A DNA stretch of 64,000 bases, taken from Verrucomicrobiota bacterium JB022 (GTDB lineage: Bacteria; Verrucomicrobiota; Verrucomicrobiia; Opitutales; Oceanipulchritudinaceae). The translations under genes were made by a program, and so were the position numbers. Below the pieces are notes generated by a model. That model made no database searches and had not been told where the DNA came from. It saw only the letters and a program-made list of their open reading frames with translations. The stretch covers positions 458,652 to 522,651 of the forward strand of contig JAUTCQ010000017.1 in the NCBI GenBank assembly GCA_030673845.1, written 5' to 3'. Within the stretch, counting starts at the first letter, position 1; each line of letters begins with the position of its first letter. Shown here in pieces: positions 25,210 through 37,111 of this stretch.

Positions 25210-25362
25210 ATGGAGTGCTGCGCTCCGCGCAGATCTGGATGATGTCTTAGAAACGGATACAGGAGGCCCCAGGGCTCAAGCACGGGTAAGTTGCTTGCGA
25301 TGTCGCCCTTCGCTTTGGCCGCCTACTCCTAAACCAGATCTGCGCAAAGCGCAGCACTCCAG
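25210..25362. repeat. Inverted repeat element with 29-bp arms
   Basis: Arms 25210-25238 and 25334-25362 are reverse complements at 27 of 29 positions (core GGAGTGCTGCGC...GCGCAGATCTGG), around a 95-nt centre. Each arm is itself partly self-complementary (GCGCAGATC/CTGCGC). The remainder of the gene-free stretch 25034-25417 shows no credible gene. This looks like a MITE- or REP-like dispersed element. Confidence 0.65.
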
Positions 25363-25417
25363 ATTACGTTAGAGCGATTTACGACCGCGCACCCCAGTAG
25401 GGGTGCCACTTCCTGCG

Positions 25418-26596
25418 TTACGCCAGCACCCGGAAGAACTTGCGCTTGCCGGCCTGGAGCACGATGGGGGCGCTGGGGCGGGCGATTTCGAGCATCGGCT
25501 GGTCCTGCTTCACGTCGTCGATCTTCACCGAGCCTTGCTCGATCAGGCGACGCGCTTCCTTCTTGCTGTCGAAGAGGCCCGAGTTGGCGAGCAGGTTGAC
25601 GAGGGTCTGCGATTCGCCCTCGGCCAGTTGGCTCCATTGGAACTCCGGCATCTCGTCCGGACGCTGGTTTTGGGAAAACACCTTCTCGAACTGCTCCAGC
25701 TCGTGCTGGCCCTTGCCCTCGCCGTGGATCTTGTCGGTCAGGGTCTTGGCGAGCAGCTTCTTGGCCGCCATCGGGTGCCCGGCCTGCAGCTCCTTGATCT
25801 CCTCGGGTGTCTTCAGCAGCAACAGGCGGTAGTAGTCCCACATCACTTCGTCGCCGATGCTCATGATCTTGCCAAACATGTCCTTCGACGTGTCGTTGAA
25901 GGCGATGTAGTTATCCTGGCTCTTGGACATCTTCTTCACGCCGTCGGTGCCGACGAGCAGGGGCAGGGTCATCACGATCTGCTCCGGTTGACCGGCGTCG
26001 CGCTGCAGCGTGCGGCCCACGAGGTTGTTGAAAAGCTGGTCGGTGCCGCCCAGCTCCACGTCGGACTTCACCATCACGCTGTCGTAGCCCTGTACGAGCG
26101 GGTAGAGAAACTCGATGATGCTGATCGGCGTGTTGCTGTTAAAGCGCTTGTGGAAGTCGTCGCGCTCCAGCATGCGGGCCACCGTCATCTTGCGGGCGAG
26201 GCCGAGGCAGTCTTCGAAGCCCATCTTGCCAAACCACTCGCTGTTGAAGCGCACGGTGGTCTTGGCGGGGTCGAGGATCTGGTAAGCCTGATCGACGTAG
26301 GTCTTCGCGTTTTCGGTGATCTCCTCCTTCGTCAACACCGGGCGGGTGGACGAACGGCCCGAGGGGTCGCCGATCAAGGTCGTGAAGTCGCCAATGATGA
26401 GCACGGCCTCGTGCCCGAGGTCCTGAAACTGGCGCAGCTTGTTGAACACGACCATGTGGCCGAAGGTCAGGTCGGGGCGGGTCGGGTCGACGCCCAGCTT
26501 CACGCGCAGCGGGCGGCCTTCGGCCAGGCGCTTTTCCAGTTCCTCGCGGCTGTGGAGATCTGCCACGTTCTGACACAGAATATCAATCGGCTTCAT
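25418..26596 (-). CDS. tyrS: Tyrosyl-tRNA synthetase
   Basis: Class I aminoacyl-tRNA synthetase charging tRNA-Tyr. A HIGH-type motif appears as TFGHMVVF, preceded by VKLGVDPTRPDLT, and the KMSKS loop is intact (GVKKMSKSQDNYIAF). A C-terminal S4 RNA-binding domain starts at about residue 330 (LVNLLANSGLFDSKKEARRLIEQGSVKID). The 392-aa length fits the TyrZ-like bacterial form. It is transcribed away from the peroxiredoxin gene. Confidence 0.96.
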   Translation of the reverse strand: MKPIDILCQNVADLHSREELEKRLAEGRPLRVKLGVDPTRPDLTFGHMVVFNKLRQFQDLGHEAVLIIGDFTTLIGDPSGRSSTRPVLTKEEITENAKTYVDQAYQILDPAKTTVRFNSEWFGKMGFEDCLGLARKMTVARMLERDDFHKRFNSNTPISIIEFLYPLVQGYDSVMVKSDVELGGTDQLFNNLVGRTLQRDAGQPEQIVMTLPLLVGTDGVKKMSKSQDNYIAFNDTSKDMFGKIMSIGDEVMWDYYRLLLLKTPEEIKELQAGHPMAAKKLLAKTLTDKIHGEGKGQHELEQFEKVFSQNQRPDEMPEFQWSQLAEGESQTLVNLLANSGLFDSKKEARRLIEQGSVKIDDVKQDQPMLEIARPSAPIVLQAGKRKFFRVLA

Positions 26597-26718
26597 GGAA
26601 GGCTACGACTTGAACAGGACTTCCCAGCAGTGGAAAGGAGTTTTTGCGGCCATGGGGTGGATTCGTGCAAAACTTCCGCCTTGCGACCTGCTGCCCCATC
26701 CTTGAAGCTGAAGGCCTT

Positions 26719-27204
26719 ATGGCTCTCTCTACTGGCACCAAAGCCCCCGACTTCACGCTCAAGCACAAGACGGCCGACGGCATGCAAGCCGTGAAGCTCT
26801 CCGACAATTTCGGCAAGAAGCAGACCGTGCTGCTCTTCTTCCCCTTCGCTTTCACCAGCGTCTGCACCGACGAGCTCTGCACCGTTTCCGGCGGCCTCGA
26901 CGAGTATGACCAGCTCGACGCCGCCGTCTACGGCATCAGCGTCGACAGCCCCTTCACTCAAGAAGTCTTTGCCCAACGCTCCGGCATTACCTTCCCGCTG
27001 CTGTCCGACTTCAACAAGGAAGTCAGCAAGGCTTACGACGTGATCTACGACACCTTCGTCCCCGGCGTGCTCGACTTCCACGGCGTCTCCAAGCGCGCCG
27101 CCTTCGTCATCGGCAAAGACGGCGTAATCAAGTTCGCCTCCTCCAGCGACGACCCCAAAGTCCTCCCGCCCTTCGACCAGATCAAGACCGCGCTCAAGGC
27201 GTAG
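26719..27204 (+). CDS. Peroxiredoxin (AhpC/TSA family)
   Basis: A 161-aa thiol peroxidase with the peroxidatic Cys in PFAFTSVCTDELC, which contains a second Cys five residues later that could act as the resolving Cys. The thioredoxin-fold framework is complete (APDFTLK, VYGISVDSPF, ITFPLLSDF, RAAFVIGKDG). I use the ATG at 26719; the 25 codons upstream in frame do not look coding. A strong terminator follows, so it is probably monocistronic. Confidence 0.93.
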   Translation: MALSTGTKAPDFTLKHKTADGMQAVKLSDNFGKKQTVLLFFPFAFTSVCTDELCTVSGGLDEYDQLDAAVYGISVDSPFTQEVFAQRSGITFPLLSDFNKEVSKAYDVIYDTFVPGVLDFHGVSKRAAFVIGKDGVIKFASSSDDPKVLPPFDQIKTALKA

Positions 27205-27229
27205 GGTTTTTGGTCGATCTATTTTCATG

Positions 27230-27264
27230 AAAGCCCGGGTTGCCCTGTGCGCCCGGGCTTTTTT
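27230..27264 (+). terminator. Rho-independent terminator after the peroxiredoxin gene
   Basis: A perfect 10-bp stem (AAAGCCCGGG / CCCGGGCTTT) with a 12-nt loop and a T-run, starting 26 nt after the stop codon. Confidence 0.88.
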
Positions 27265-27302
27265 GCAAGCCAATGCCAATTACTGGCTTAGGCCGGTCAT
27301 TT

Positions 27303-27331
27303 TTGAACATTTTTACGCTAAACGATATTTA
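27303..27331 (+). promoter_or_regulatory. Candidate acnA promoter
   Basis: TTGAAC, a 17-nt spacer and TATTTA resemble a housekeeping -35/-10 pair, placed about 73 nt upstream of acnA. The region also carries the inverted repeat TGAAC...GTTCA with an inner CTAAA-CGATA-TTTAG, a possible operator. Confidence 0.4.
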
Positions 27332-27403
27332 GTTCAGGATTTTTGGATCCGATGGTAGGTCGGGCTTGATTTACCCCCGGCCCCACTCATAGTTGAATGG
27401 TTT

Positions 27404-30235
<2,832 letters not shown>

Positions 30236-30270
30236 GCCGCCTGTTCGCCACCCCTGCGTCTATCCCGAGT

Positions 30271-30777
30271 ATGCCCAGCGAAGCCCCCGTCTTTTTGGTC
30301 AACGCCCACCACGAGCCCGTGGTGGTGCGCATCGCTGGACGGGCTACGCTGCACAACTCGGCCCCGCTGAAGCGCTTCTTTCAGCGGATGATCGACCAGG
30401 GGCGCCGCCGCTACCTGCTGGATTTTCAGGACTGCACCGGCGTGGACTCGACCTTCCTCGGGATCCTCGCCGGCACCTCTATCCAGCTGTTGCAGGCCAA
30501 GCCGCAAGGCACGATCACCCTCGCCCGCATGAGCGATCGGGTGGGGGAACTCGTCCGCAATCTCGGCCTTCACAAGCTCCCGACCATCAAGGTGGTGGAG
30601 CTCGACGGCTCCGGTTCGGGCGATGCCAAGAGCGAGGCCCTGCCAGCCGAAAAGCTCTCCGAACGCGAGGGCGCGCGAATGATCTTGCAGGCTCATGAGA
30701 ATCTGGTTGAGATCGACGCATCCAACCGGGCCAAGTTCCAGGACGTGATCGCTTTTCTGAAAAGTCAGACAGAGTGA
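30271..30777 (+). CDS. STAS-domain anti-sigma factor antagonist-like protein
   Basis: A 168-aa protein with one STAS domain (about residues 8-110). The conserved phosphorylatable Ser sits in LLDFQDCTGVDSTFLGILAG, as in SpoIIAA/RsbV proteins. About 55 extra C-terminal residues form a predicted helical tail. It lies 41 nt upstream of a PP2C-type phosphatase gene, the standard arrangement of a partner-switching module. No anti-sigma kinase is in this stretch, so it would have to be encoded elsewhere. Confidence 0.82.
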   Translation: MPSEAPVFLVNAHHEPVVVRIAGRATLHNSAPLKRFFQRMIDQGRRRYLLDFQDCTGVDSTFLGILAGTSIQLLQAKPQGTITLARMSDRVGELVRNLGLHKLPTIKVVELDGSGSGDAKSEALPAEKLSEREGARMILQAHENLVEIDASNRAKFQDVIAFLKSQTE

Positions 30778-30818
30778 CGTTCGGCGGAAGGCGGTCCGAC
30801 GAAAGCTGATTTGTTGGG

Positions 30819-32261
30819 ATGTGGAACTGGTGGTATTTCTTCCTCGGACTCGTTTCCGGTGGCTCGGTCGGAGCCTATTTCTGGTGGCGCGCCCGTCGGG
30901 AAATCACCCGCCTCGATGAGGACAAACAGTTCCTCAGCCAGGAAAAGCTGATCGTGCTCGACTTCATGCACAACATGGTTGAACCCATCGGCCATGGCGT
31001 GACGCGGCAAGAGCTGCTCAAGCGCATGATGCACGCCAGCATCCTATCGACTGGCGCCCTCTGTGCCGTCGTCTACGAGCGGCGCGACGAAGAGCTGCAC
31101 GGCGTGGCCGTGGAAGGCCTCTTCCCACCCCAGCGCCCCGGTGCCAGCCTCAGCCGCGAAAAATCCGGCAGCCGCACCAAGCAGATCGAGAAGGTGATGC
31201 GCTCCGAAGTGTTTCGCGTGGGCGAAGGCCTCATCGGCCAGGTCGCGCGCACCGGCAGCGGCGTCTTCATCTCCGACGCCCGGCAAGATCCGCGCGTGAT
31301 CCAGTACGAAGACCCCTCGCTACAGATCTACTCGATCATCGTCGTGCCCGTCTGCTTCCGCGACAATACCCTCGCGATCCTCGCCCTCGCCAACCCGGCC
31401 GACGGCAGCACCTTTACCGAGACGGACTTTTCGCTCGCCCGCTCATTGGCCGACCAGGCCGGCCTCGCGGTCCATAACCTCGACCTGATGGAAATGCAGA
31501 TCGAGAAAAGCCGCATGGATATGGACCTCGGCCTCGCCAAGGAAATCCAGGACAAGCTGCTGCCCCGCCGTTACCCCGAGACGGCCCTGCTCGACATCGC
31601 AGCCGTCTACCGCCCCGCCCAAACCGTCGGCGGCGACCTCTACGACGTCTTCCAGCTCGACGACCATCGCTACGGTGTGGCCATTGCCGACGTTTCCGGC
31701 AAAGGCATCCCCGCCTCGCTCGTCATGGCCGTCTGCCAGAGCAACCTCCGCCACCTCGCCCGCCAATATGCTTCACCCGCACGCGTGCTGACGGAGCTGA
31801 ATGCGGTGATGAACGAGGAAATGCGGGCCGATATGTTTGTCACCATCATCTATGCGGTGATCGACACCGGCGACAGCAGCATCACGCTTTGCCGCGCCGG
31901 TCACGAGCTGCCCGTGCTGCTCCACCGCAGCGCTTCGGGTGAGATTTCGACCGAGCTGCTCGACTCCGAAGGCATGGCCATCGGCATGGTGCCCAACGAG
32001 ATATTTGCGCTCACCGTTTCCGACCGCAAGGTGCCGTTTGGCCAAGGCGACATCTTCCTGCTCTATACCGATGGCGTGACGGAGATGGCCAACGATGCCG
32101 GCGCGGAATACTCCAACCACCGCCTCACCGAGACCATCCGCCGCTATTCGACCCAGAAGGCCGTGGAACTCAACGACGGTATCCTCGACAGCATGGTCCA
32201 CTTCGCCGGGCCCGACCGCCAGTCCGACGACGTGACGATCATCACGGTCAAGCACTGCTAG
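30819..32261 (+). CDS. Membrane-anchored GAF-PP2C (SpoIIE/RsbU-type) phosphatase
   Basis: A 480-aa protein: one N-terminal TM (WNWWYFFLGLVSGGSVGAYFWW), a short coiled region, a GAF domain at about residues 60-225 (VGEGLIGQVARTGSGVFISDA), and a SpoIIE-type Ser/Thr phosphatase domain from about 240 with VGGDLYDVF, ADVSGKGIPASLVM, GHELPVLL, LYTDGVTEM and QSDDVTIITV. Metal-binding Asp residues are intact. It probably dephosphorylates the STAS protein encoded just upstream in response to a GAF-sensed signal. Confidence 0.92.
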   Translation: MWNWWYFFLGLVSGGSVGAYFWWRARREITRLDEDKQFLSQEKLIVLDFMHNMVEPIGHGVTRQELLKRMMHASILSTGALCAVVYERRDEELHGVAVEGLFPPQRPGASLSREKSGSRTKQIEKVMRSEVFRVGEGLIGQVARTGSGVFISDARQDPRVIQYEDPSLQIYSIIVVPVCFRDNTLAILALANPADGSTFTETDFSLARSLADQAGLAVHNLDLMEMQIEKSRMDMDLGLAKEIQDKLLPRRYPETALLDIAAVYRPAQTVGGDLYDVFQLDDHRYGVAIADVSGKGIPASLVMAVCQSNLRHLARQYASPARVLTELNAVMNEEMRADMFVTIIYAVIDTGDSSITLCRAGHELPVLLHRSASGEISTELLDSEGMAIGMVPNEIFALTVSDRKVPFGQGDIFLLYTDGVTEMANDAGAEYSNHRLTETIRRYSTQKAVELNDGILDSMVHFAGPDRQSDDVTIITVKHC

Positions 32262-32279
32262 ACCTGCCCCGATCCTTTC

Positions 32280-32660
32280 ATGAAGTTCGAACACTTTGCC
32301 CTCAACGTGCCCGACGCCAGTGCCTTTACCGACTGGTATGTCCAGCACCTCGGCCTCCAGGTGCTCCGTCGCAAGGACAGCCCGCCCTACGTCGCCTTTT
32401 TGGCCGACAGCACGGGCCGCTGCATCTGCGAAGTCTACAGCAACCCGGCAGCGCCTTACCCCGACTACGCTGCGCAGCACCACCTCATCTTCCACTTCGC
32501 CTTTGTCGCTGAAAACGCCCAGGCCGAGCGCGACCGCGTGCTGCAGGCCGGCGCCACCCTCGTGGTCGAAGACACCACCAGCGACGGCTCGACGGTCGTC
32601 ACGATGCGCGACCCCTGGGGCGTGCCCTTCCAGTTCTGCCAGCGCACCAAACCGTTTTAA
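32280..32660 (+). CDS. VOC-family (glyoxalase/dioxygenase-like) protein
   Basis: A 126-aa protein of the vicinal-oxygen-chelate fold with the paired beta-alpha-beta-beta-beta modules: FEHFALNVPDASAFTDWYVQHLGLQ at the start and HHLIFHFAFV in the middle, ending in MRDPWGVPFQFCQR. Possible metal ligands are His5, a His in the second module and a terminal acidic residue. The substrate is not predictable. It lies 18 nt after the phosphatase gene, so it may be cotranscribed. Confidence 0.82.
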   Translation: MKFEHFALNVPDASAFTDWYVQHLGLQVLRRKDSPPYVAFLADSTGRCICEVYSNPAAPYPDYAAQHHLIFHFAFVAENAQAERDRVLQAGATLVVEDTTSDGSTVVTMRDPWGVPFQFCQRTKPF

Positions 32661-32738
32661 CGACCGGCCCACGTGCGGCGTAAAGCGTTGGCCGTTGCGG
32701 CTTGCTTTCGCTCCCCGGAAAGGCGATGTTTGTTTCCC

Positions 32739-33974
32739 ATGATTTCTGAATCGGTGGCGCAGATTGATAAGACCGCAATGCCGGATGCTTCCGGCCACTT
32801 TGGGGTCTACGGCGGTAGATACGTGCCGGAAACGCTTTTCACCTGCCTGCAGGAGCTGGAGCAAGCTTACCTGGAGGCCAAGGCGGATCCCGAGTTCAAC
32901 CGCGAACTGCAGTGGTACCTCAAGGAGTATGCGGGCCGCCCCACCACGCTCTATTACGCCGAGCAGCTGACCAAGCACCTCGGCGGGGCCAAGATCTACC
33001 TCAAGCGCGAAGACCTGCTCCATACCGGCGCGCACAAGATCAACAACGTGCTCGGGCAGGCGCTGCTCGCCCGCCGCCTTGGCAAGAAACGCATCATTGC
33101 GGAAACCGGAGCCGGTCAGCACGGCGTGGCTACGGCTACCGTTTGCGCCAAATTCGGCCTCGAATGCGTCATCTACATGGGCGCGGTCGACATGGCCCGC
33201 CAGGCCCTCAACGTCTTCCGCATGCGCCTCTGCGGCGCGGAAGTCCGAGGCGTGGAGACAGGCCAGCGCACGCTCAAGGACGCCGTCAATGAAGCCATGC
33301 GCGACTGGGTGGCCACCTCGCGCCATACGCACTACATCCTCGGATCGGCCCTCGGCGCACACCCTTTCCCCATGATGGTGCGCGACTTCCACAAGATCAT
33401 CGGCGAAGAAACCCGCCGCCAGATCATGGAGCTGGAAGGCCGCTTGCCTGCGGAAGTCGTCGCTTGCGTCGGCGGCGGCTCCAACGCCATCGGCATGTTC
33501 TACGAATTTCTCGACCAGCCCGACGTGCGCCTCGTGGGCGTCGAAGCCGGTGGCCACGGCATCGAGCGCGGCAAGCACGCCGCCCGCTTCTCCGGTGGTC
33601 GCGTGGGCGTGCTTCAAGGCAGCAAGACTTTCCTCCTCTGCGACGACGATGGCCAGATCGAGTTGACGCACAGCGTCTCCGCCGGCCTCGACTACGCGGC
33701 AGTGGGCCCCGAGCACGCCTATTACCGCGACCTCGGCCGCATCGACTTTGCCTACGCGACCGACGCCGAGGTGATGGAAGCCTTCCAACTGCTCTGCCGC
33801 TGCGAAGGCATCCTGCCCGCTCTCGAAAGCACCCACGCTGTCGCGTACGCCCTCAAGCGCGCCCCGCAGATGAGCCCCGACGAAATCCTCGTCATCAACC
33901 TCTCCGGCCGCGGCGACAAGGACGTGCAGCAAATCGCCCAAATCCTCGCCAAGCAGGCCGAGGTGAAGGGGTAG
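32739..33974 (+). CDS. trpB: Tryptophan synthase beta chain
   Basis: PLP enzyme making tryptophan from indole and serine. The PLP Lys is in [13 protein letters not shown], with the substrate loop [13 protein letters not shown], the phosphate-binding GGGSNAIG and the C-terminal LSGRGDKD. The ATG at 32739 gives 411 aa; an ATG 13 codons further is also possible. No trpA or other trp genes are adjacent, so the pathway genes are dispersed. A strong terminator follows. Confidence 0.96.
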   Translation: MISESVAQIDKTAMPDASGHFGVYGGRYVPETLFTCLQELEQAYLEAKADPEFNRELQWYLKEYAGRPTTLYYAEQLTKHLGGAKIYLKREDLLHTGAHKINNVLGQALLARRLGKKRIIAETGAGQHGVATATVCAKFGLECVIYMGAVDMARQALNVFRMRLCGAEVRGVETGQRTLKDAVNEAMRDWVATSRHTHYILGSALGAHPFPMMVRDFHKIIGEETRRQIMELEGRLPAEVVACVGGGSNAIGMFYEFLDQPDVRLVGVEAGGHGIERGKHAARFSGGRVGVLQGSKTFLLCDDDGQIELTHSVSAGLDYAAVGPEHAYYRDLGRIDFAYATDAEVMEAFQLLCRCEGILPALESTHAVAYALKRAPQMSPDEILVINLSGRGDKDVQQIAQILAKQAEVKG

Positions 33975-34000
33975 GGGCGTTTCCCATCCTTTACCGACAA

Positions 34001-34035
34001 AAAAAGCCACCTCTGCTCGGCAGGGGTGGCTTTTT
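34001..34035. terminator. Bidirectional terminator between trpB and the PEP-CTERM gene
   Basis: A 10-bp perfect stem (AAAAGCCACC / GGTGGCTTTT), extended by an inner stem with one wobble, flanked by an A-run on the left and a T-run on the right, so it can serve both convergent genes. Confidence 0.88.
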
Positions 34036-34058
34036 ACTTTTGCAAAAGTGGCTTCCCC

Positions 34059-34724
34059 TTAGGCGCGGCGGCGGCGCCAGGCGATGAAACCGAGGGCACC
34101 GAGGCCGAACAAGGCCGCTGCGTGGGCGGGTTCAGGCACCGCAGGAGGCGTGTAGGGCGTGGCGTTCAATGTGGTGATGAGATTCCCCAGGGTATTGCTG
34201 AGCCCACCTGAGGTGGCGGTGAACTCGTTCACGAATAGCGTCACGCCTGCGATCGCTTCATCATCGATCGGGTCGCCGACGGATGGGCTATAGGTGTCGA
34301 AGGTAAAAGCATAACTACTGGTAAGGGTCAGGTCCGCACCTTCCGCCTCGAAGATCGGAAACCCGCCGTCCCGCCCGAGGCCAAGATAGAGAAAGCCACC
34401 ACCAAGCAGATATCCCGTGGCCTTATCATCTACCTGACCCGTGGGGCGCGTCTGGATCAGATTGTAGGTGCCGTCGAGGGTGCTCGAATTGGCAATCGTC
34501 AACTGAACGGAGGCCAGCTCAAAGCCGACCCCGTTGCTATCGTTGATCGTTTCCCAGGTGTCGCCAACCGACACCATGGTGAAGGTAAAAGTGGAGCCAT
34601 TCAGGCCGAGATTGTCGGTGTCTGAATTAGCGAGAAAGCTGTATTCAAAAGATACAGACGCGGACAGCGAAGCCAGCGGAAGGAGTGCAAGAAGCAGAGT
34701 CGATTTCAGCGAATGAAACATCAC
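34059..34724 (-). CDS. PEP-CTERM sorting-domain protein
   Basis: A 221-aa exported protein with a signal peptide (LLLALLPLASLSASV), a beta-rich Thr/Ser/Gly-rich body, and a C-terminal PEP-CTERM tripartite signal: VPEP, a hydrophobic span (AALFGLGALGFIAW) and RRRRA. Such proteins are processed by an exosortase and end up in the cell envelope or extracellular matrix. The body resembles no family I recognise. Confidence 0.9.
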   Translation of the reverse strand: MMFHSLKSTLLLALLPLASLSASVSFEYSFLANSDTDNLGLNGSTFTFTMVSVGDTWETINDSNGVGFELASVQLTIANSSTLDGTYNLIQTRPTGQVDDKATGYLLGGGFLYLGLGRDGGFPIFEAEGADLTLTSSYAFTFDTYSPSVGDPIDDEAIAGVTLFVNEFTATSGGLSNTLGNLITTLNATPYTPPAVPEPAHAAALFGLGALGFIAWRRRRA

Positions 34725-34803
34725 AATTTCGTATAACCGACTCCCCTTTGGGCATCAATCTGTTTATTGCGATTTGCAAAATCCAGTCTATTGCCGGGCG
34801 GCT

Positions 34804-36069
34804 CTACTCTGGCGGCATCCCCACATTCTCCGGCGTCGCCATCGCTATTTCACCCTCGGGCGACACCACCACCGCACCGCCGAAGCAGTCGACGAATAGG
34901 CTGCCGTTGGCGAGGAGATGGGAGCTGCGCATCACGCCCGGTAGCGTCAGTAGATACTGGGCAGTGGGCGGCTTTCCGATCGGAAATTCGATTTTGTAGA
35001 TCACGCTGTTCGGCGGCACCATCGCAGGCTGTTGGATAGCAACAACGCCGGTTGTCATTCGATGGATGCTACCGATGTTCAGGGGCAGTACTACCTGCGG
35101 ATCCTTTTCTTGTCGAAAGCGGAAGTAGAGCAGCCCGCCGCCCCATTCTCCGCCATCGTACCCCAGAAGGTAGCCTTCGTCGAGTTGCAGGCCACATACG
35201 GGCAGTTCCTCTTCCCACCAAGTCTCCTCGCCTTCAGCTCCTGAGCCGACACGCTCAAATTTGTAGGTGAACGTCTTGAGTTGGTCAGGACTGAGCTGAC
35301 TAGGCTCTTCGGTATAGATCGTGATCGGAAGCGTGGACTGCTCGTCTTGTTCATGTGCCGACCTTAGCGACGCATGTTCATGTTTATTGAAGGCTACGAT
35401 TAATTCCATCCTGCCGCCTATTTCCACCACGTCGTATTTAGCCTCTCCCTCGATTGCAGACACGGCATTTCGGGAGGCCTCTCGTACCGGAGGATACCAA
35501 AAGCATTTTGCTACCCTCTTCAGTTCGGGCAGGGCGGACCGTGCGTTCAAGCGTCCCAAGGCTTCCGCTGCTGCGAAGACGAGGCACCAGTTATGCTCCT
35601 CCGTGAGGCAGGCTTTTAGTTCTGGAACTGCCGAATCGTAGCCAATGAATCCGATGGTCGCGGCAGCCGCGGCGCGGGCTCGGGGATCTTCGCTCTCCAG
35701 AAACGCGGCGACACTAGCCCCGAGCGGTTTCATCGAGGCACCTCTCTCCGCAATGTCACGTAACGTGAACCACGGTTCCCACAACGGGTCCGGGTCTAGG
35801 CTGAGCATAGCGTAGGCCGCGAAGATCTGCACCTGAGGGTCTTCGTGTGCGATGAGGTGGTGCGCGGCAACATGTGGATAACGATGAGTTTCGACCCGCT
35901 CCACCAGTGCCTTTTCCTCCGCGCTCAGCTCGTCATTCCCTTCGGCCTGAATGATCGCGATGATCGGGGCGAGGAACGCCTCCAGGTCCGCAGGTGTCGT
36001 TTCTTCGGCGTGCAAAGGAGCGCCCGAAACCATGAGCAAGCCAACCACCGCGACCAAGGATAACTTCAT
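34804..36069 (-). CDS. Secreted protein with HEAT-like repeats
   Basis: A 421-aa protein with a signal peptide (LSLVAVVGLLMVSGAPLHAE). Residues about 60-210 form alpha-helical HEAT/PBS-like repeats (HHLIAHEDPQVQIFAAYAML, DPRARAAAAATIGFIG, NWCLVFAAAEALGRLNARSALPELKRV). The C-terminal half is a different, beta-rich region without a recognised family. GC content is somewhat lower than in the neighbours. Function unknown. Confidence 0.75.
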   Translation of the reverse strand: MKLSLVAVVGLLMVSGAPLHAEETTPADLEAFLAPIIAIIQAEGNDELSAEEKALVERVETHRYPHVAAHHLIAHEDPQVQIFAAYAMLSLDPDPLWEPWFTLRDIAERGASMKPLGASVAAFLESEDPRARAAAAATIGFIGYDSAVPELKACLTEEHNWCLVFAAAEALGRLNARSALPELKRVAKCFWYPPVREASRNAVSAIEGEAKYDVVEIGGRMELIVAFNKHEHASLRSAHEQDEQSTLPITIYTEEPSQLSPDQLKTFTYKFERVGSGAEGEETWWEEELPVCGLQLDEGYLLGYDGGEWGGGLLYFRFRQEKDPQVVLPLNIGSIHRMTTGVVAIQQPAMVPPNSVIYKIEFPIGKPPTAQYLLTLPGVMRSSHLLANGSLFVDCFGGAVVVSPEGEIAMATPENVGMPPE

Positions 36070-36174
36070 GAGCGTCAGCTTAACGTTCTGGCTGGCTGCG
36101 GCGAATCTTTATTGGAGCACGCTCCCCCACCTTTCCCGTTGCCAGCGGGGCCCAAAACCGCCTGCATTGCGCAC

Positions 36175-37056
36175 ATGCAATCGATGACCGGATTTGGGCG
36201 GGGCTCCGCCACCTGGGAGGGGCTTGTGATCAACATCGAACTCAGCTCCGTCAACCGGCGGAACCTGGAGACTTCGTTCAACCTGCCGAAGGAGTGGCAG
36301 GCGCTCGAGCGTCCGCTGGCCGCCGTGATCCGGGAGCGCATGCAGCGGGGCAAGATCCACACCGTGCTGACCGTCGATGCGGCGGAAGGACAGGGCGCGC
36401 TGGCCTGGGATGCCGACGCGGTTGAGGCCACGCTGCAAAAGCTGAACAAGCTCGCCTTCAAGGTCGGTTCCAAGTGGCCGCCGGATGTGGACACGCTTTT
36501 CCGCCTCGTGCAGCAGCACCGTGTCGATGCCGACCTGCCCAAGGCCGACGAGGTGGAGCCCTGCGCCATGCAGGCCCTCGACCGCGCGCTGGAGGCGATC
36601 AACGCCATGCGTGCGACGGAGGGTGAGGCCCTGCAGCGAGATCTGGCCGAGCGGGTCGACCGCCTGCGTGCCTGCTGGAGCGAGATCCAGACCGTCTGCG
36701 CCGACACGCTGCCCAACTACCGCCAGGCCTTGCTCGACCGCCTGCGCCAGGCCGGGCTGGAGCTGGACCTGCAGGACGAGCGCGTGCTGAAGGAAGTAGC
36801 CATTTTTGCCGACCGCATCGACGTGACCGAAGAGCTGACCCGTCTGGACTCCCACCTCGACCAGATCCGCGAGACGCTTTATTCCGCGGAAAAGGACGGC
36901 GTGATCGGCCGCAAGCTCGAGTTCATCGTCCAGGAGATCCACCGCGAGTTCAACACCATCGGCTCCAAGGCCAACAACCTCGCCGTGACCAAGCAGGTGA
37001 TCGAGGCCAAGAACGAGATCGAGCGTATCCGGGAGCAGGTTCAGAACGTGGAGTAG
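36175..37056 (+). CDS. yicC: YicC/YloC family endoribonuclease
   Basis: A 293-aa protein of the YicC family, known in E. coli and B. subtilis as an endoribonuclease acting on small RNAs or mRNAs. The N-terminal signature MQSMTGFGRG and SVNRRNLETSFNLP are clear, as is the C-terminal DUF1732-type region (LDSHLDQIRETL, GRKLEFIVQEIHREFNTIGSKA). The ATG at 36175 is chosen because the family starts M-x-S-M-T-G-F-G; the 21 upstream codons are not conserved-like. Confidence 0.93.
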   Translation: MQSMTGFGRGSATWEGLVINIELSSVNRRNLETSFNLPKEWQALERPLAAVIRERMQRGKIHTVLTVDAAEGQGALAWDADAVEATLQKLNKLAFKVGSKWPPDVDTLFRLVQQHRVDADLPKADEVEPCAMQALDRALEAINAMRATEGEALQRDLAERVDRLRACWSEIQTVCADTLPNYRQALLDRLRQAGLELDLQDERVLKEVAIFADRIDVTEELTRLDSHLDQIRETLYSAEKDGVIGRKLEFIVQEIHREFNTIGSKANNLAVTKQVIEAKNEIERIREQVQNVE

Positions 37057-37070
37057 CCTCAGTGACCTTG

Positions 37071-37101
37071 AAAAAAGCCCGCCGGATTATATTCGGCGGG
37101 C
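37071..37101 (-). terminator. Terminator of the minus-strand Trp-rich protein gene
   Basis: Stem GCCCGCCG / CGGCGGGC (8 bp) with a 9-nt loop; read on the minus strand it ends in a run of six T, immediately after the stop at 37112. Confidence 0.82.
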
Positions 37102-37111
37102 GGCGGTGCCA

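Noticed and set aside
31773..34010. 745-aa open frame on the minus strand
   Set aside because: Antisense to the PP2C, VOC and trpB genes; it crosses three real genes.
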